Shown piece by piece: positions 14,689 to 23,852 of a stretch of DNA of 49,005 bases. This DNA comes from a virus. The notes below the pieces were generated by a model. The model searched no databases and was not told the origin of the DNA. It worked only from the letters and a program-made list of their open reading frames with translations. Every line of letters begins with the position of its first letter. The first letter of the stretch is position 1. The DNA is taken from the IMG/VR virus record IMGVR_UViG_3300032163_001339, positions 1 to 49,005 of that record. The stretch is one strand, 5' to 3'. Position numbers and translations under genes: made by a program.

Positions 14689-15653
14689 AAGTTGGACCGT
14701 GGTATATGCGTTATCGGGATGCTACTGGTGAGGGCGGGGATGATGGCGGTGGCGGTGACGGGGATGCCGGGGCCGGGGAGGGCGTGAGTAAGGCGGCAGC
14801 CGCTGTTGCAGGCACTGATTCCAGTGCTGCGGCGGTAGGCGCGGCCACCGGTAAAGATGTGGACAAAGGCGCGTGGCCGGATGACTGGCGCAGCCTGATA
14901 TCCCCGGATAAGCAGCATGAGAAAACACTGTCAAGATTTGCCAGTCCCCAGGCCATGTTCGATAGCTACATGTCGCTGAGGCAAAAACTGGATAGCGGTG
15001 AGATAAAGGCGGCTACCCCATTCCCGGCCAAGGGTAAGCCTGAAGAGCAGGCTACATGGCGCAAGGAGCACGGAATCCCGGAGAAGCCGGATGATTACTC
15101 GCTGGCATTCAAGGATGGGCTGGTGTTTGGGGACGAGGATAAGCCGTTCGTAGACGAGTTCCTGGCCGCTGCGCATCAGTCCAATACACCGCCGGAGGCG
15201 GTGAACAGCATCTTGCACTGGTACAACGACACCCGCGAGAAGGCCATGCAGAAGCAGGCCGAGTCTGATTCCGAACTGCTTCACGAGACCGAGGATGCCC
15301 TGCGATCCGAGTGGGGCGGGGAGTACCGTTCCAACATAAATATACTGTCCGGGCTGATCAGCACCATGCCGGAAGAGTCGCGGGACTTGTTTGTTGGCGC
15401 CAGGCTGGCCGACGGGCGGGCGCTCATGAATGTCCCCACAATAGCGCGCTGGCTGCTCGGGGTATCGCGGGAGCTTAACCCGATGCACACAGTGGTTCCG
15501 GGCGCTGGCGCCAACATGGCGTCGGCCATTGAGGATGAAATTGCCGGTATCGAGAAATTGATGCGGACCAACCGTCTTGAGTACAACCGCGATGAGAAAA
15601 AGCAAGCGCGCTACCGTGAGTTACTTGGTGCTAGGGAGCGCCTGAAAAAATGA
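14685..15653 (+). CDS. Scaffolding-type protein
   Basis: 322 residues, ATG at 14685 with gaggag upstream, overlapping the previous stop. A Gly/Asp/Ala-rich disordered start (residues 10-60) is followed by helical acidic sequence: FASPQAMFDSYMSLRQKL, EHGIPEKPDDYSLAF and, near the end, charged coiled-coil-like sequence (EDEIAGIEKLMRTNRLEYN, then KKQARYRELLGARERLKK). Composition, length and position between portal and capsid are those of podovirus scaffolds. These guide capsid assembly and leave before DNA enters. No protease motif is seen. Confidence 0.78.
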   Translation: MKVGPWYMRYRDATGEGGDDGGGGDGDAGAGEGVSKAAAAVAGTDSSAAAVGAATGKDVDKGAWPDDWRSLISPDKQHEKTLSRFASPQAMFDSYMSLRQKLDSGEIKAATPFPAKGKPEEQATWRKEHGIPEKPDDYSLAFKDGLVFGDEDKPFVDEFLAAAHQSNTPPEAVNSILHWYNDTREKAMQKQAESDSELLHETEDALRSEWGGEYRSNINILSGLISTMPEESRDLFVGARLADGRALMNVPTIARWLLGVSRELNPMHTVVPGAGANMASAIEDEIAGIEKLMRTNRLEYNRDEKKQARYRELLGARERLKK

Positions 15654-15667
15654 TGTTGCGGGGTACG

Positions 15668-15695
15668 TTGTGTTGTGCTATCAATGCAGTATACG
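15668..15695 (+). promoter_or_regulatory. Weak promoter-like sequence before the capsid gene
   Basis: TTGTGT and TATACG with a 16-base spacer, in the 191-base gap 15654-15844 between scaffold and capsid genes. A GC-rich stem gccgg/ccggc lies further on, near 15752. This gap is the longest inside the head genes, so an added promoter for the abundant capsid protein is reasonable. The match is imperfect. Confidence 0.3.
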
Positions 15696-15844
15696 GACAA
15701 CTCCACGCGACCCCGTGGCAAAAACACACCAGTAGCAAGGCCCCTGAAAGCCGGGCGCCGGCCCCGCAAGGATAACCCGGTACAAGCTGTGATGGATAAC
15801 CCTGGCGACGGTTAGAATTTAATCGTTTTCGAAGGAGAGCTATC

Positions 15845-16699
15845 ATGGCAGACTCAGCATTCCAAACGCAGTACCGGCAAGAATTCATAGCCGGATTTGA
15901 GCAGCGGCAGTCCCTGCTGCGGGACACGGTAACTACAGAGGCGGTGGTAAAGGGCAACACCGCTGTGTTCTTGGTTGCCGACAGTGGCTCGGCTAGCGCA
16001 CAAACCCGTGGCCTGAACGGTCTTATCCCAGCCCGCGCTGACAACAACACCCAGTATTCGTGCACCCTGCGCGAGTGGCACGACTTGGTTCGCAAGACCG
16101 GATTCAATGTTTTTGCTTCTCAGGGAAATCAGCGCGACTTGATGCAGCAAACCACCATGGGCGTCATCAATCGAAAAATTGACGACGACATCATCACCGA
16201 ACTCAACACCGCCACCAACGACAACGGTACGGCGGCTACCGGATCGGTTTCCATGTTCCAGCACGGCCGCGTTATTCTAGGAAACAACGCCGTCCCATGG
16301 GATAGTAACATTACGCTGCTAGCCACCCCGGCCATGCTGGCGTACCTGGAGCAGGCCCCCGAGTTTGCCAACGCCCAGTACGTCGATGTACGGCCTTATG
16401 CCGGAGCGGAAAACGTGTCGTGGCGCGACAAGCCTATGGCGTACCGCTGGCGTAATTGTTTGATCGTGGAGCACCCGAACCTGCCTGGCAAAGGAACGGC
16501 GGCGGAGAAGTGTTTCCTATACCACAAAAACGCTATCGGCCACGCAGCAAACACCGCCGGGATGGAATCCCCCGTCGGCTACGACGAGGAGCAGGATTAT
16601 TCTTGGGCACGGGCGTCCATTTTCATGGCGGCCAAGTTGTTGCAAAACAGCGGCGTGGTTGTTCTAAATCACGACGGGTCGGCTTACGCGGCTTCGTAA
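15845..16699 (+). CDS. Major capsid protein
   Basis: 284 residues, ATG at 15845 with aaggaga 6 bases upstream. Opens MADSAFQTQYRQEFIAGFEQ; later RWRNCLIVEHPNLPGKGT and FLYHKNAIGHAAN match the usual late-domain pattern of HK97-fold capsids of the BPP-1/Bbp17-like group. GYDEEQDYSWARASIFMAAK near the end is also typical. It follows the scaffold, has the strongest-looking translation signal in the head genes, and is followed by a decoration-type protein and a terminator. Confidence 0.86.
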   Translation: MADSAFQTQYRQEFIAGFEQRQSLLRDTVTTEAVVKGNTAVFLVADSGSASAQTRGLNGLIPARADNNTQYSCTLREWHDLVRKTGFNVFASQGNQRDLMQQTTMGVINRKIDDDIITELNTATNDNGTAATGSVSMFQHGRVILGNNAVPWDSNITLLATPAMLAYLEQAPEFANAQYVDVRPYAGAENVSWRDKPMAYRWRNCLIVEHPNLPGKGTAAEKCFLYHKNAIGHAANTAGMESPVGYDEEQDYSWARASIFMAAKLLQNSGVVVLNHDGSAYAAS

Positions 16700-16713
16700 T
16701 GGAGGGTTAGATC

Positions 16714-17073
16714 ATGGCATATTCAGGGACCACCGCAGGCACCACGCTTGTAAACCCGCCGCGCAAAATCACCGAGGGTATCGTGACGTTGGGCGGCACA
16801 ACCGGGCTCACCACCGCCCCGTCTGTTCCAGGCGGGCAAGGCGGAGCGGTATGGGCGTACACGTCAACCAACTTGACCACCGACTTGACTGCCAGCGGTT
16901 TCTTCGCTGACGGAAAGGCTTTGGGCATGAAACCTGGGGACATTGTTATCGGTAGCCAGTTTTCTTCCGCTGGATCAAGTGTACAAACTTTCATCGGCTC
17001 CATCGTTAGCATCAGCACGGCGGGGGCGGCCAGCTTGTCTACTGGCAGCCTCATCACGTCTACCTTCGGGTAA
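16714..17073 (+). CDS. Head decoration-type protein
   Basis: 119 residues, ATG at 16714 with ggagg 7 bases upstream, 14 bases after the capsid gene. Gly/Thr/Ser-rich and beta-patterned (ITEGIVTLGGTTGLTTAP, then SVQTFIGSIVSIST), with no membrane segment. Small proteins of this type directly after the capsid gene often bind the capsid surface. The role is inferred from position and composition. Confidence 0.62.
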   Translation: MAYSGTTAGTTLVNPPRKITEGIVTLGGTTGLTTAPSVPGGQGGAVWAYTSTNLTTDLTASGFFADGKALGMKPGDIVIGSQFSSAGSSVQTFIGSIVSISTAGAASLSTGSLITSTFG

Positions 17074-17083
17074 GCGAACGGTT

Positions 17084-17112
17084 GGCCGGGGGATATTCCC
17101 CCGGCCCCTTTT
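17084..17112 (+). terminator. Rho-independent terminator after capsid and decoration genes
   Basis: Perfect 10-bp stem ggccggggga/tcccccggcc (17084-17106) with a 3-base loop, followed by cctttt. It lies 11 bases after the decoration gene stop. It would mark the end of a high-abundance capsid transcript or act as a partial terminator within the late operon. Confidence 0.82.
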
Positions 17113-17124
17113 ACGGAGATTGAA

Positions 17125-17568
17125 ATGGCAATGCGGCTCAATATCGGCAGATTCAGCAGTACGGAATTCGTTAACAAGCACTGGACTTGTACGGTGGAGG
17201 TGGGCACCACGTTGGAAGAAGTGCTTCAACCGGCGTTTTTTTCCAATGTGGCCATGATGATCACCCCATATGATCAAATCATTGTGCGCACCGATGACGG
17301 ATCATGGTACGCGGAATTGCTGGTACTCATGTCCGGCCCTTCCTGGGCCAAAGTACATTTGAAATATTCCGCCAATCTTTTGGACAAGGAAGATTCCGGT
17401 CTGACGCAAGACCAAGAGGACAAGTTTATCGTAGCTTGGCGCGGCCCCCACCTGAAGTGGTGTGTGACCCGCAAGGATGACAAAATGAACATCAAGGAGG
17501 TGTGCAATTCAAAGGTCGAAGCCTATTCCTGGTTGAGGGAGTACTTGCGTGCCGTTGTTTCCAGCTAA
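17125..17568 (+). CDS. Hypothetical head-to-tail region protein
   Basis: 147 residues, ATG at 17125 with cggag 7 bases upstream, just after the capsid terminator. Mixed alpha/beta sequence, including FVNKHWTCTVEVGTTLEEVL and YAELLVLMSGPSWAKVHLKY, with a basic middle (KWCVTRKDDKMNIKEVCN). No known motif. Its place between the capsid and tail tube A genes suggests a virion or assembly role. Confidence 0.65.
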   Translation: MAMRLNIGRFSSTEFVNKHWTCTVEVGTTLEEVLQPAFFSNVAMMITPYDQIIVRTDDGSWYAELLVLMSGPSWAKVHLKYSANLLDKEDSGLTQDQEDKFIVAWRGPHLKWCVTRKDDKMNIKEVCNSKVEAYSWLREYLRAVVSS

Positions 17569-17580
17569 GTCGGGGTCTAA

Positions 17581-18222
17581 ATGGCTACTCAGCTAGGGCT
17601 GTATAACGGGGCACTCCGTCTTATGGGGGAGCGCAGACTGGCGTCTCTATCCGAGGATAGGGAGCCGCAGCGCGTGCTGACCGATATCTGGAACGACGGC
17701 TTTGTCGATGCCGTGCTGGAACAGGGTTTGTGGAATTTCGCCATGCGCGCCGTAGAGTTGGATTACAACACTACCGTGACCCCGGCATTTGGGTATTCCA
17801 GGGCCTTTGACAAACCTTCTGATTGGGTACGCACGGCCGGTGTGTGCAGCGACGAGTATCTCAATGCCCCGCTCACCAGATACGTAGAGGAAGCTGGGTT
17901 CTGGTTTTCGGATTTGAATACGATGTACGTGCGCTACATCTCGAACAACTCCAGCTATGGGGGTAATCTGGGCGCTTGGCCGCAGACATTTACCAAATTC
18001 GCAGTTGCATTTATGGCGTTTGAAGCATCGCTCACGTTGACGCAGGACAAGGACAAGCACGGTGCTATGTACTCGATTATGACCAAGCGCCTGACCGATG
18101 CCAAGTCCAAGGATGCCATGAATGACCCCACGGCATTTCCACCACAAGGAGGGTGGACTTCCGCACGGGCTGGAACCGGTTCCAGGGGCGACCGGGGCCG
18201 GCGCGGCTCCCTGACAGGCTGA
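17581..18222 (+). CDS. Tail tubular protein A-like (T7 gp11-like)
   Basis: 213 residues. The start LYNGALRLMGERRLASLSED and the helical QRVLTDIWNDGFVDAVLEQG, then LWNFAMRAVEL, match podovirus tail tubular protein A, which forms the ring below the portal. FDKPSDWVRTAGVC is also usual. The C-terminus is Gly/Arg-rich and probably flexible. The gene lies just before the larger tube protein, the usual order. No strong ribosome site; coupling is likely. Confidence 0.83.
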   Translation: MATQLGLYNGALRLMGERRLASLSEDREPQRVLTDIWNDGFVDAVLEQGLWNFAMRAVELDYNTTVTPAFGYSRAFDKPSDWVRTAGVCSDEYLNAPLTRYVEEAGFWFSDLNTMYVRYISNNSSYGGNLGAWPQTFTKFAVAFMAFEASLTLTQDKDKHGAMYSIMTKRLTDAKSKDAMNDPTAFPPQGGWTSARAGTGSRGDRGRRGSLTG

Positions 18223-18226
18223 CATC

Positions 18227-20893
18227 ATGGCGCGGAATATCGTAGCGCGCCTGGCATTCAACCGCGGTATAGTCAGTAAACTGGCCCTCGCCCGGCTTGA
18301 TCTGGCACGTCTGGCATTCTCTGCCGAAACCATGACCAACTGGGTACCACGCGTGCTCGGGTCTATGACCATGCGCCCGGGACTAGCCTACATTGGCGGG
18401 GTGTACAATAACTCCCAAGCCAGGTTCTTGCCGTTCATATTCTCCACGGATGACACTGCCCTGATAGAAATCACGGACGGGGCCATGCGTGTATGGGTGG
18501 GGGAATCTCCTGTTAGCCGGGTTTCCGTATCTTCCACCGTAACCAACGGCGATTTCACGTCAAATTTGACCGGGTGGACCGACAGCGATGAGGCGGGAGC
18601 GACAAGTGCCTGGCTCGCCGGTGGATATATGCAGTTGACGGGGAACGGCACCAATGCCGCCATACGCGACCAGACGGTTACGGTGTCCGCCGGGGACAAA
18701 AACAAGATGCACGCGCTGCGAATTGTGGTGTCGCGCGGGCCCGTCACTGTTTTGGTCGGCTCATCCACTGGGGCTTACGACTACATTGCGGCGTCTGATT
18801 TGGACACCGGTGAGCATTCACTGGCCTTCACTCCATCCGGTGATTTTTCGATCCGCTTCATGAGCATATTAAAGCGCGCGGTGCTGGTGGATTCAGTGGC
18901 GGTGGAGGGAGTTGGGGATATGGTGCTCACAGCCCCGTGGGCTACTGCATCGCTAGGGCGAATCCAGTACGACCAGTCCGGCGACATAATTTTCATAGCC
19001 TGCCGCGGGTATTTGCAACGAAAGATTGAGCGGCGCGGTGCCTATTCATGGTCGTTGGTGCGTTATCTACCGAACAACGGCCCGTTTCAAGTACCGAATA
19101 CCACCCCGACGACGTTGACCGCCGGGGCTCTGAACGGCAACACAACTCTTACGGCATCCCGTGATGTGTTTGCTCTGGGGCATGTGGGGGTCTTGTTCCG
19201 CGTCACCTCTAGCGGGCAGCGGGTTTCGGCCTCCATAGCAGCGCAGAATGTGTTCACCACGTCAATTTTGGTGGATCACACCGGGGAAGAGCGGCGTTTT
19301 ACTATAACATTGGCCGGTACATGGTCCGCCACGGTCACATTACAGCGTTCTGTGGGGGATGAATCCAACTGGTCCGATGTTAATACGTGGACAGCCAACG
19401 TGGCCACCACGTACAACGATCTGTTGGATAACCAGACTGTGTATTATCGCGTCGGTGTGAAAACCGGAGGGTACACCTCCGGCACAGTTACGGCGGCGTT
19501 GGACTACCCAGCCGGGAGTATTTCCGGGGTATGCCGTGTCACCGACTACACCAGTTCAGTATTGGTTGGGGTGGAAGTGTTGGTGGATTTCGGAAGTCTT
19601 GTTGCCGAGGACAATTGGGCGGAAGGGGTTTGGTCTACGCTTAATGGATTCCCCACCGCGGTGGCATTCTACGAGGGGCGCTTGTGGTGGGCTGGGCCGC
19701 AGCCGATACAGGGGTCGGTATCCGACGATTTCTATAACTACGACTCGGAAACTGTTGGCGATTCCGGCCCAATCAACCGCACCATAGGAGCCGGCCCGGT
19801 GGACGACGTTATCTGGCTCATGCCGGTGCAACGCCTTATTGCTGGCGCTGAGGGCGCGGAGTTTTCTATCCGCCCTTCATCATTCGACGAATTCCTCACT
19901 CCAAGCAATTTCAACGTCAAGCCAGCATCAACTATCGGCTCGGCAGGGGTTACATCGGTGCGCCTGGACAGTCGCAGTTTGTTTGTTGGCCGCGGGGCCA
20001 CCCGCCTATACGAACTGGCTTTTGATGGGTCTGTGGGGGACTACGCATCCACCGAATTGACGCTTACGGCGCCGGATATATGCGAGCCCAGTATAATTCA
20101 CCTTGCCGCGCAGCGGCACCCGGATACGCGCGTTCACTGCGTGCGATCAGACGGCAGGGTGGCCATGCTCATCTACAACCCGGCCGAGAACGTGTTGTGC
20201 TGGGTGCTGGCAGAAACAGACGGAGTTGTTGAGGATGTTGTGGTTCTCCCCGGTACGGTGGAGGACACCGTTTATTACGTAGTGCGGCGTAACATTGGGG
20301 GCTCTACGGTTCGCTATCTGGAGCGCTGGTCGCTGGAATCCGAAGCCCAAGGCGGGGTAGAAAACAGGCTTGCAGATGCGCACGTTTACTACTCCGGGGT
20401 TGCTACCACGACAATATCTGGTTTGGGGCACTTGAATGGGGAGGAAGTGGTTGTGTGGGGCAATGGGATGGACCTCGGTACAAAAACGGTATCGGGAGGG
20501 CAGGTAACCGGTTTGTCGGAAGCCGTCACCACGGCTGTCGTAGGGTTGGCGTACACGGCACGATGGAAGAGCACCAAGCTTATCAACTCCATGGGCGGGG
20601 CTGGCGTGGCTACGGGGTTCCGCACCAGGATATCGCAGATAGGGCTGATACTGGCGGATACCGATGCCCAAGGTCTGCGATACGGCCCGGACTTCGCCAC
20701 AATGGACAGCCTCCCGCTGGTGGAGAATTCCGCAGTCGTGGGGGGCGGAACCTATCAGAATTACGCCGAGGAAATGATAGAATTCCCCGGGGAGTGGAGT
20801 TCCGATTCCAGACTGTGTTTACAGGCGCAGGCCCCGCGCCCGGCAACAGTGCTAGCTTGCCTGCTGGCCTATGTCGATTCGGAGAAAAGTTGA
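18227..20893 (+). CDS. Tail tubular protein B-like nozzle protein
   Basis: 888 residues. The early LAFNRGIVSKLALARLDLAR and NWVPRVLGSMTMRPGLAYIG are characteristic of a large phage tail family in T7-gp12 position. The rest is beta-rich with jelly-roll-like inserts (residues 100-230 resemble a carbohydrate-binding fold). FPTAVAFYEGRLWWAGPQ and EFSIRPSSFDEFLTPSNFNV are also family-like. It would form the tail nozzle below protein A. The stop overlaps the next start by one base. Confidence 0.82.
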   Translation: MARNIVARLAFNRGIVSKLALARLDLARLAFSAETMTNWVPRVLGSMTMRPGLAYIGGVYNNSQARFLPFIFSTDDTALIEITDGAMRVWVGESPVSRVSVSSTVTNGDFTSNLTGWTDSDEAGATSAWLAGGYMQLTGNGTNAAIRDQTVTVSAGDKNKMHALRIVVSRGPVTVLVGSSTGAYDYIAASDLDTGEHSLAFTPSGDFSIRFMSILKRAVLVDSVAVEGVGDMVLTAPWATASLGRIQYDQSGDIIFIACRGYLQRKIERRGAYSWSLVRYLPNNGPFQVPNTTPTTLTAGALNGNTTLTASRDVFALGHVGVLFRVTSSGQRVSASIAAQNVFTTSILVDHTGEERRFTITLAGTWSATVTLQRSVGDESNWSDVNTWTANVATTYNDLLDNQTVYYRVGVKTGGYTSGTVTAALDYPAGSISGVCRVTDYTSSVLVGVEVLVDFGSLVAEDNWAEGVWSTLNGFPTAVAFYEGRLWWAGPQPIQGSVSDDFYNYDSETVGDSGPINRTIGAGPVDDVIWLMPVQRLIAGAEGAEFSIRPSSFDEFLTPSNFNVKPASTIGSAGVTSVRLDSRSLFVGRGATRLYELAFDGSVGDYASTELTLTAPDICEPSIIHLAAQRHPDTRVHCVRSDGRVAMLIYNPAENVLCWVLAETDGVVEDVVVLPGTVEDTVYYVVRRNIGGSTVRYLERWSLESEAQGGVENRLADAHVYYSGVATTTISGLGHLNGEEVVVWGNGMDLGTKTVSGGQVTGLSEAVTTAVVGLAYTARWKSTKLINSMGGAGVATGFRTRISQIGLILADTDAQGLRYGPDFATMDSLPLVENSAVVGGGTYQNYAEEMIEFPGEWSSDSRLCLQAQAPRPATVLACLLAYVDSEKS

Positions 20894-21240
20894 TGACAGT
20901 GGTTCCGGCCACAAAAGACCTACTGCGCAAACTGTTGGGCGACGTCGTTCCATTGCCAACTCTGCGCGGGGACGTGTTTCTGGATGATGCTGGGGAGCCC
21001 ATATTGGTCGGCGGACTGTTGCGCACCGGCGGGGTAATGATCTTGTTCCTGGATGCCAAGCCTGGGGTATGTCGTGCATACAGAAAATCAGTTATCAAGC
21101 ATGCCAGAAAATGGCTTGGATGGGCTGAGGAAAAGGGATTTGAGGTGTACACAACCCCCGACATGGCGATAGATGGTTCCCGCAGGCTCATAGATTTTTT
21201 GGGGTTTCTTGAGGTGCGCGAAGGAGTGTTTAAAAAATGA
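20893..21240 (+). CDS. Internal virion protein A-like (GNAT-fold-like)
   Basis: 115 residues from the ATG at 20893, which overlaps the previous stop. A longer frame from 20455 lies inside the tube gene and is not needed. The sequence RGDVFLDDAGEPILVGGLLR and the ending RRLIDFLGFLEVREGVFKK have an acetyltransferase-like strand and C-terminal GF pattern, as in T7 gp13-type proteins. Such proteins aid virion assembly and are not active acetyltransferases. Role inferred from position just before the ejection proteins. Confidence 0.65.
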   Translation: MTVVPATKDLLRKLLGDVVPLPTLRGDVFLDDAGEPILVGGLLRTGGVMILFLDAKPGVCRAYRKSVIKHARKWLGWAEEKGFEVYTTPDMAIDGSRRLIDFLGFLEVREGVFKK

Positions 21241-21827
21241 GCGGACTGGCTGCTATTCCTGGTTGGGTCGGGCCTGCATTGGGCATAGCGGGCACCCTGC
21301 TTAACCTGGAAGGGGGGCAGCAGGTAAGCCAGTCCCAGGTCAACACGTTGAGCCAGCAGGCCACCAACGAGCGCCTGGCCGCCGAATTCGAGGCCCAGCA
21401 GCTCGAATATCAGGCTGGGCAGACTCTGGCATCATCACAGAAAGCCGCGATAGAGCAGAGAAAGGCGTCCGCCCTCCTGGCGTCAAGAGCTTTGGCGGCT
21501 GCCGGCGCCAGCGGAGCCGGGGCATCGGACCCCACTGTTATAGACATCATTTCGAATATCGATGGGGAAGGGGCTTACCGGGCGGCACTGGCCTTGTACG
21601 AGGGGGAGGAGCAGGCACGCTCTATGACGGTAGCAGCTACTGCGCGCCGGCTTGGAGGGTCGTCCGCGGCAGCGGCGCGCATGTCTGAGGCGTCCAGCGT
21701 GTCGACGGCCGGCAAATACTCGTCCTTCTCCACCCTGCTGGGCGGTGGGAGTTCGTTTTTGGGGAAATATGGCTCATCTCTAGGTGGGTCCGAGGACGCA
21801 TTCAATGCCACGCTTACCTACGTCTGA
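21237..21827 (+). CDS. Ejection protein, T7 gp14-like
   Basis: 196 residues. A hydrophobic N-terminal segment (IPGWVGPALGIAGTLLNLEG) is followed by a Gln/Ala-rich coiled-coil-like region with EAQQLEYQAGQTLASSQ and ASALLASRALAAAGASGAGA. This is the usual pattern of podovirus gp14-like internal virion proteins, which are released first and form a pore in the outer membrane. The start overlaps the previous stop (ATGA) and the 3' end overlaps the next gene. Confidence 0.8.
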   Translation: MSGLAAIPGWVGPALGIAGTLLNLEGGQQVSQSQVNTLSQQATNERLAAEFEAQQLEYQAGQTLASSQKAAIEQRKASALLASRALAAAGASGAGASDPTVIDIISNIDGEGAYRAALALYEGEEQARSMTVAATARRLGGSSAAAARMSEASSVSTAGKYSSFSTLLGGGSSFLGKYGSSLGGSEDAFNATLTYV

Positions 21828-23664
21828 ACAACTCGGCATTCGCCCTCCCCCGCAGCCGGCCCGCGGGGTTGCTCAGCTACAACTAGCAGTCCCTCGCGCC
21901 GGCATAGAGGGCGCTGGCATGACGCAACTAGGGGATGCGTTGTCGGGCACGGGGGATGTGTTGTTTGCGCTGGCCGAGAAAGAGCGCAAGCATATCGACG
22001 CCGTGCGCGTCGAGGATACTTACAACCAGTACACCGATACGCTGCTGGACCTGGAAGCCGGCAAGGAAAACGGCTACCGCAATATCCAGGGCGGCAACGC
22101 CCTGTCTACCGACATACTGAAGGATTATCGAGAGAAACGCACCGCCGCCTACAACAAGCTGGCCGATTCGCTGAAGAGCCCGGATCAGCTTGAGGCGTTC
22201 CGCCTGCGCGCCAAGATAGCAGACCAGCGTTTTGATTCAGGCGTGCTGGATCATGTTCGGCGTGAATCCGATGTCTACCAGAAACAAGTTCTGGAGAACA
22301 CGGTGGAAACGGCCAAGCGCAATTCCGCCTTGAATTACAGCCAGCCAAAGACGGTGGAGCTGGAAATAGCGCGGGTTCGCGCCGCCACGCGGAGATTTGC
22401 GGAACGCAACGGACTGCTGCCCGATGCGGGCAACTCCAGTAGCGAATCGGAAGCACTGTTTGAATCTCTGGTGCGGCCCTTCGAATCGGACATACATACC
22501 GCCGTAGTCGAGCAAATGCTGACCGCCGGTCAAGACATAGCAGCCCGCGACTACTTCGAGAAGTTCAAGGACCATTTCACGGCCGGGGCCTTGATCCGCG
22601 TAGGTAAGGCGGTAATGGCGTCATCCAGTGAAGAGGAATCCATGCGCGGGGCCGATGCCATTTGGAAAGATTTCGGTCCGCGCGATATCAACGCCCCGGT
22701 GCGCATCGACTTGATGGCGCAGGCGGCCCGCGACCGATACCGCGGCGACCCGTCTTTGGCACAGGCCACTACCCGCGAGCTGGAGCACCGCTCCGCCCTG
22801 CACAACGCCGGGCAGGCCGAACAACTGGCCGCAGGCAAAGCGGCTATTCTGGGGGCCTACAATAACGGCAATAGTTTGCAGCAAATACTGCGCATGCCGG
22901 AGTACCGTGCCCTGCCAGGGGATCAGCAACAACAGCTTCATGAGTATATGCTATCCAGCGGGTTTACCGCCGCGCAGCGGGCCAGGGCGGCACGCGCTTA
23001 TGAAGAAGGCGATCAGGCAGAGCGGGCATTCCCACTTTACTGGAGGATGTCGGAACCGAACACGTTGGCCAGTATTAGCGAAGCGCAGATTCAAGCCTTG
23101 CAGCCGCAGCTCGGATTCAAGCTCACTGTGGACTTGTTGGAGCAACGCCGCAAGTTACTCACGCCGCAGGCGATTGCCGACGCATCGATTGACTCGGAGC
23201 AATTCAACGAACTGGCGGATAGGGCCGGACTGAACCCGTACCAGCCCAATTTAAACAAGGATGCCAAGGCCCACCTTGGTCGACTGAAAAATCGCGTAGA
23301 AACATTAGTCGATAGGGAGCAGCGCGCTTCCGGGCGCAAATTGAACAGGGACGAAAAGGGTGTCTTGATGCAACGCGAAATAGACCGCCAGGTTATGCTA
23401 AAGGAATGGCCTCACGACAAAAAACAACCCGCGGCGGCGGTCGGAGAGAAGGAGCGCGCCAAGGTTTACGTGCCGTTGCAGGACGTTCCGGCCGAGTACG
23501 TCACACTCAGCATCAACTATCTGCGGTCGATAGGCAAGATTCCGCAAGATATGCCTACAAAAACGGCTGCGAATTTGATGAAATCCCGTATCGAACGGGC
23601 CTATGGGCTGTACATGACCGGCGGCGGGGTGAACGAAATAAACGCTGCGCTGGAGGATAAATAA
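21805..23664 (+). CDS. Ejection protein, T7 gp15-like
   Basis: 619 residues from the ATG at 21805, which has gagg upstream; an in-frame GTG lies at 21784. Mostly helical and charged (DVLFALAEKERKHIDAVRVE, ENGYRNIQGGNALSTDILKD, EKRTAAYNKLADSLKSPDQL), with regular Ala/Gln heptad-like stretches. No catalytic motif. It lies between the gp14-like gene and the giant protein and overlaps both neighbours or their small partner. It would form the periplasmic tube section of the ejection channel. Confidence 0.8.
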   Translation: MPRLPTSEQLGIRPPPQPARGVAQLQLAVPRAGIEGAGMTQLGDALSGTGDVLFALAEKERKHIDAVRVEDTYNQYTDTLLDLEAGKENGYRNIQGGNALSTDILKDYREKRTAAYNKLADSLKSPDQLEAFRLRAKIADQRFDSGVLDHVRRESDVYQKQVLENTVETAKRNSALNYSQPKTVELEIARVRAATRRFAERNGLLPDAGNSSSESEALFESLVRPFESDIHTAVVEQMLTAGQDIAARDYFEKFKDHFTAGALIRVGKAVMASSSEEESMRGADAIWKDFGPRDINAPVRIDLMAQAARDRYRGDPSLAQATTRELEHRSALHNAGQAEQLAAGKAAILGAYNNGNSLQQILRMPEYRALPGDQQQQLHEYMLSSGFTAAQRARAARAYEEGDQAERAFPLYWRMSEPNTLASISEAQIQALQPQLGFKLTVDLLEQRRKLLTPQAIADASIDSEQFNELADRAGLNPYQPNLNKDAKAHLGRLKNRVETLVDREQRASGRKLNRDEKGVLMQREIDRQVMLKEWPHDKKQPAAAVGEKERAKVYVPLQDVPAEYVTLSINYLRSIGKIPQDMPTKTAANLMKSRIERAYGLYMTGGGVNEINAALEDK

Positions 23665-23852
23665 TGGCCAATAAAACCATTCTGCACGCCCGCGAAAACA
23701 CCAACGAGCGCCTGGACATCCCGGAGGAATACCTGAAGCTGGAGACACGCAGCCTGGGGCTGCCAAATGAGCGGATACGCGCCCCGGACTGGAATGCGCT
23801 GCGCGCCGCGGCGAAACAGAAATTTCACGGCAGAATAAAAGGCCATACGTGA
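23664..23852 (+). CDS. Small charged protein between ejection proteins
   Basis: 62 residues, ATG at 23664 with ggagg 8 bases upstream, overlapping the previous stop (TAATG). Charged and mixed (ENTNERLDIPEEYLKLETRS). The end overlaps the giant gene's GTG start. No motif is recognised. Its tight place suggests a chaperone or linker for the large ejection proteins. Confidence 0.65.
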   Translation: MANKTILHARENTNERLDIPEEYLKLETRSLGLPNERIRAPDWNALRAAAKQKFHGRIKGHT